From: JAIVGV01 sp035295985
GTDB taxonomy: Bacteria; Acidobacteriota; Blastocatellia; Pyrinomonadales; Pyrinomonadaceae
Assembly: GCA_035295985.1 (NCBI GenBank)
Contig: DATHBT010000341.1
Span: forward strand, 1 to 16,334
Direction: 5' to 3'
Length of the DNA: 16,334 nt
The notes under the pieces were generated by a model, which was not told the origin of the DNA, did not search any database, and saw only the letters and a program-made list of their open reading frames with translations. Both the position numbers and the translations under genes were made by a program. This document shows positions 16,297 through 16,334 of this stretch, one piece after another. Numbering within the stretch: position 1 is the stretch's first letter; the number at the start of each line of letters is the position of its first letter.

Positions 16297-16334
16297 AAGC
16301 GGCGCGGCGTTCAACGTTGAACGCCGCGCCGCTT
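16297..16334. terminator. 38-nt perfect palindrome after nuoB
   Basis: AAGCGGCGCGGCGTTCAAC followed by its exact reverse complement to the last base of the window. A 19-bp stem less loop bases makes a very stable hairpin starting 17 nt after the nuoB stop. It probably terminates, or attenuates, the nuoAB transcript. The T-tract side lies outside the window, so this is not certain. Confidence 0.65.

Overview
The window is GC-rich bacterial chromosome. I tentatively suggest an Acidobacteriota-type organism (Blastocatellia-like). The reasons are the gene content, the style of the small hypothetical proteins and the heptamer-repeat palindromes. This is an impression from sequence, not a phylogenetic result. 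No rRNA, tRNA, CRISPR array or complete transposon was seen.

Layout, left to right. (1) 1-3015: the C-terminal part of a signal peptidase I, then a YihY/BrkB-type membrane protein, convergent with a secreted M20 metallopeptidase. An 83-nt heptamer palindrome fills almost the whole gap between their stop codons. (2) 3182-5165: a minus-strand receiver-like 'cyclic-phosphate processing' protein, then an unlisted 53-residue zinc-ribbon/one-TM microprotein on the plus strand. Next is a DnaC-like helicase-loader ATPase with a strong promoter, a DnaA-box-like palindrome upstream, and a classic hairpin terminator. (3) 5200-8098: a small minus-strand hypothetical gene whose well-placed start codon is out of frame by one base, then a roughly 540-nt non-coding stretch with a 21-nt tandem repeat. 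This leads into a two-gene type II restriction-modification module (D12-class adenine methylase overlapping a PD-(D/E)xK nuclease) that is less GC-rich than its surroundings and probably acquired. (4) 8146-11381: a full-length carB with a -10 box so close to its ATG that the mRNA should be nearly leaderless. (5) 11522-14528: an 832-residue LRR-Roc-COR-TIR ('Roco-TIR') protein, a plausible immune or signalling NADase, followed 7 nt later by a MogA/MoaB molybdopterin adenylyltransferase gene. (6) 14523-16334: nuoA and nuoB of respiratory complex I. A four-helix-bundle (S23-like) gene is wedged between them, bounded on both sides by inverted arrays of 7-nt repeats. A related 'empty' palindrome lies just upstream of nuoA, and a 38-nt perfect palindrome follows nuoB.

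Most genes are housekeeping (secretion, pyrimidine/arginine precursor synthesis, Moco, complex I, replication). The accessory biology is the restriction-modification module, the Roco-TIR protein and the heptamer-repeat elements. The most interesting structural signal is the heptamer family. Three inverted-heptamer palindromes occur in 16 kb, and one of them carries a protein-coding cassette that splits nuoA from nuoB, supplies the cassette's last codons and stop, and abuts the nuoB start codon.
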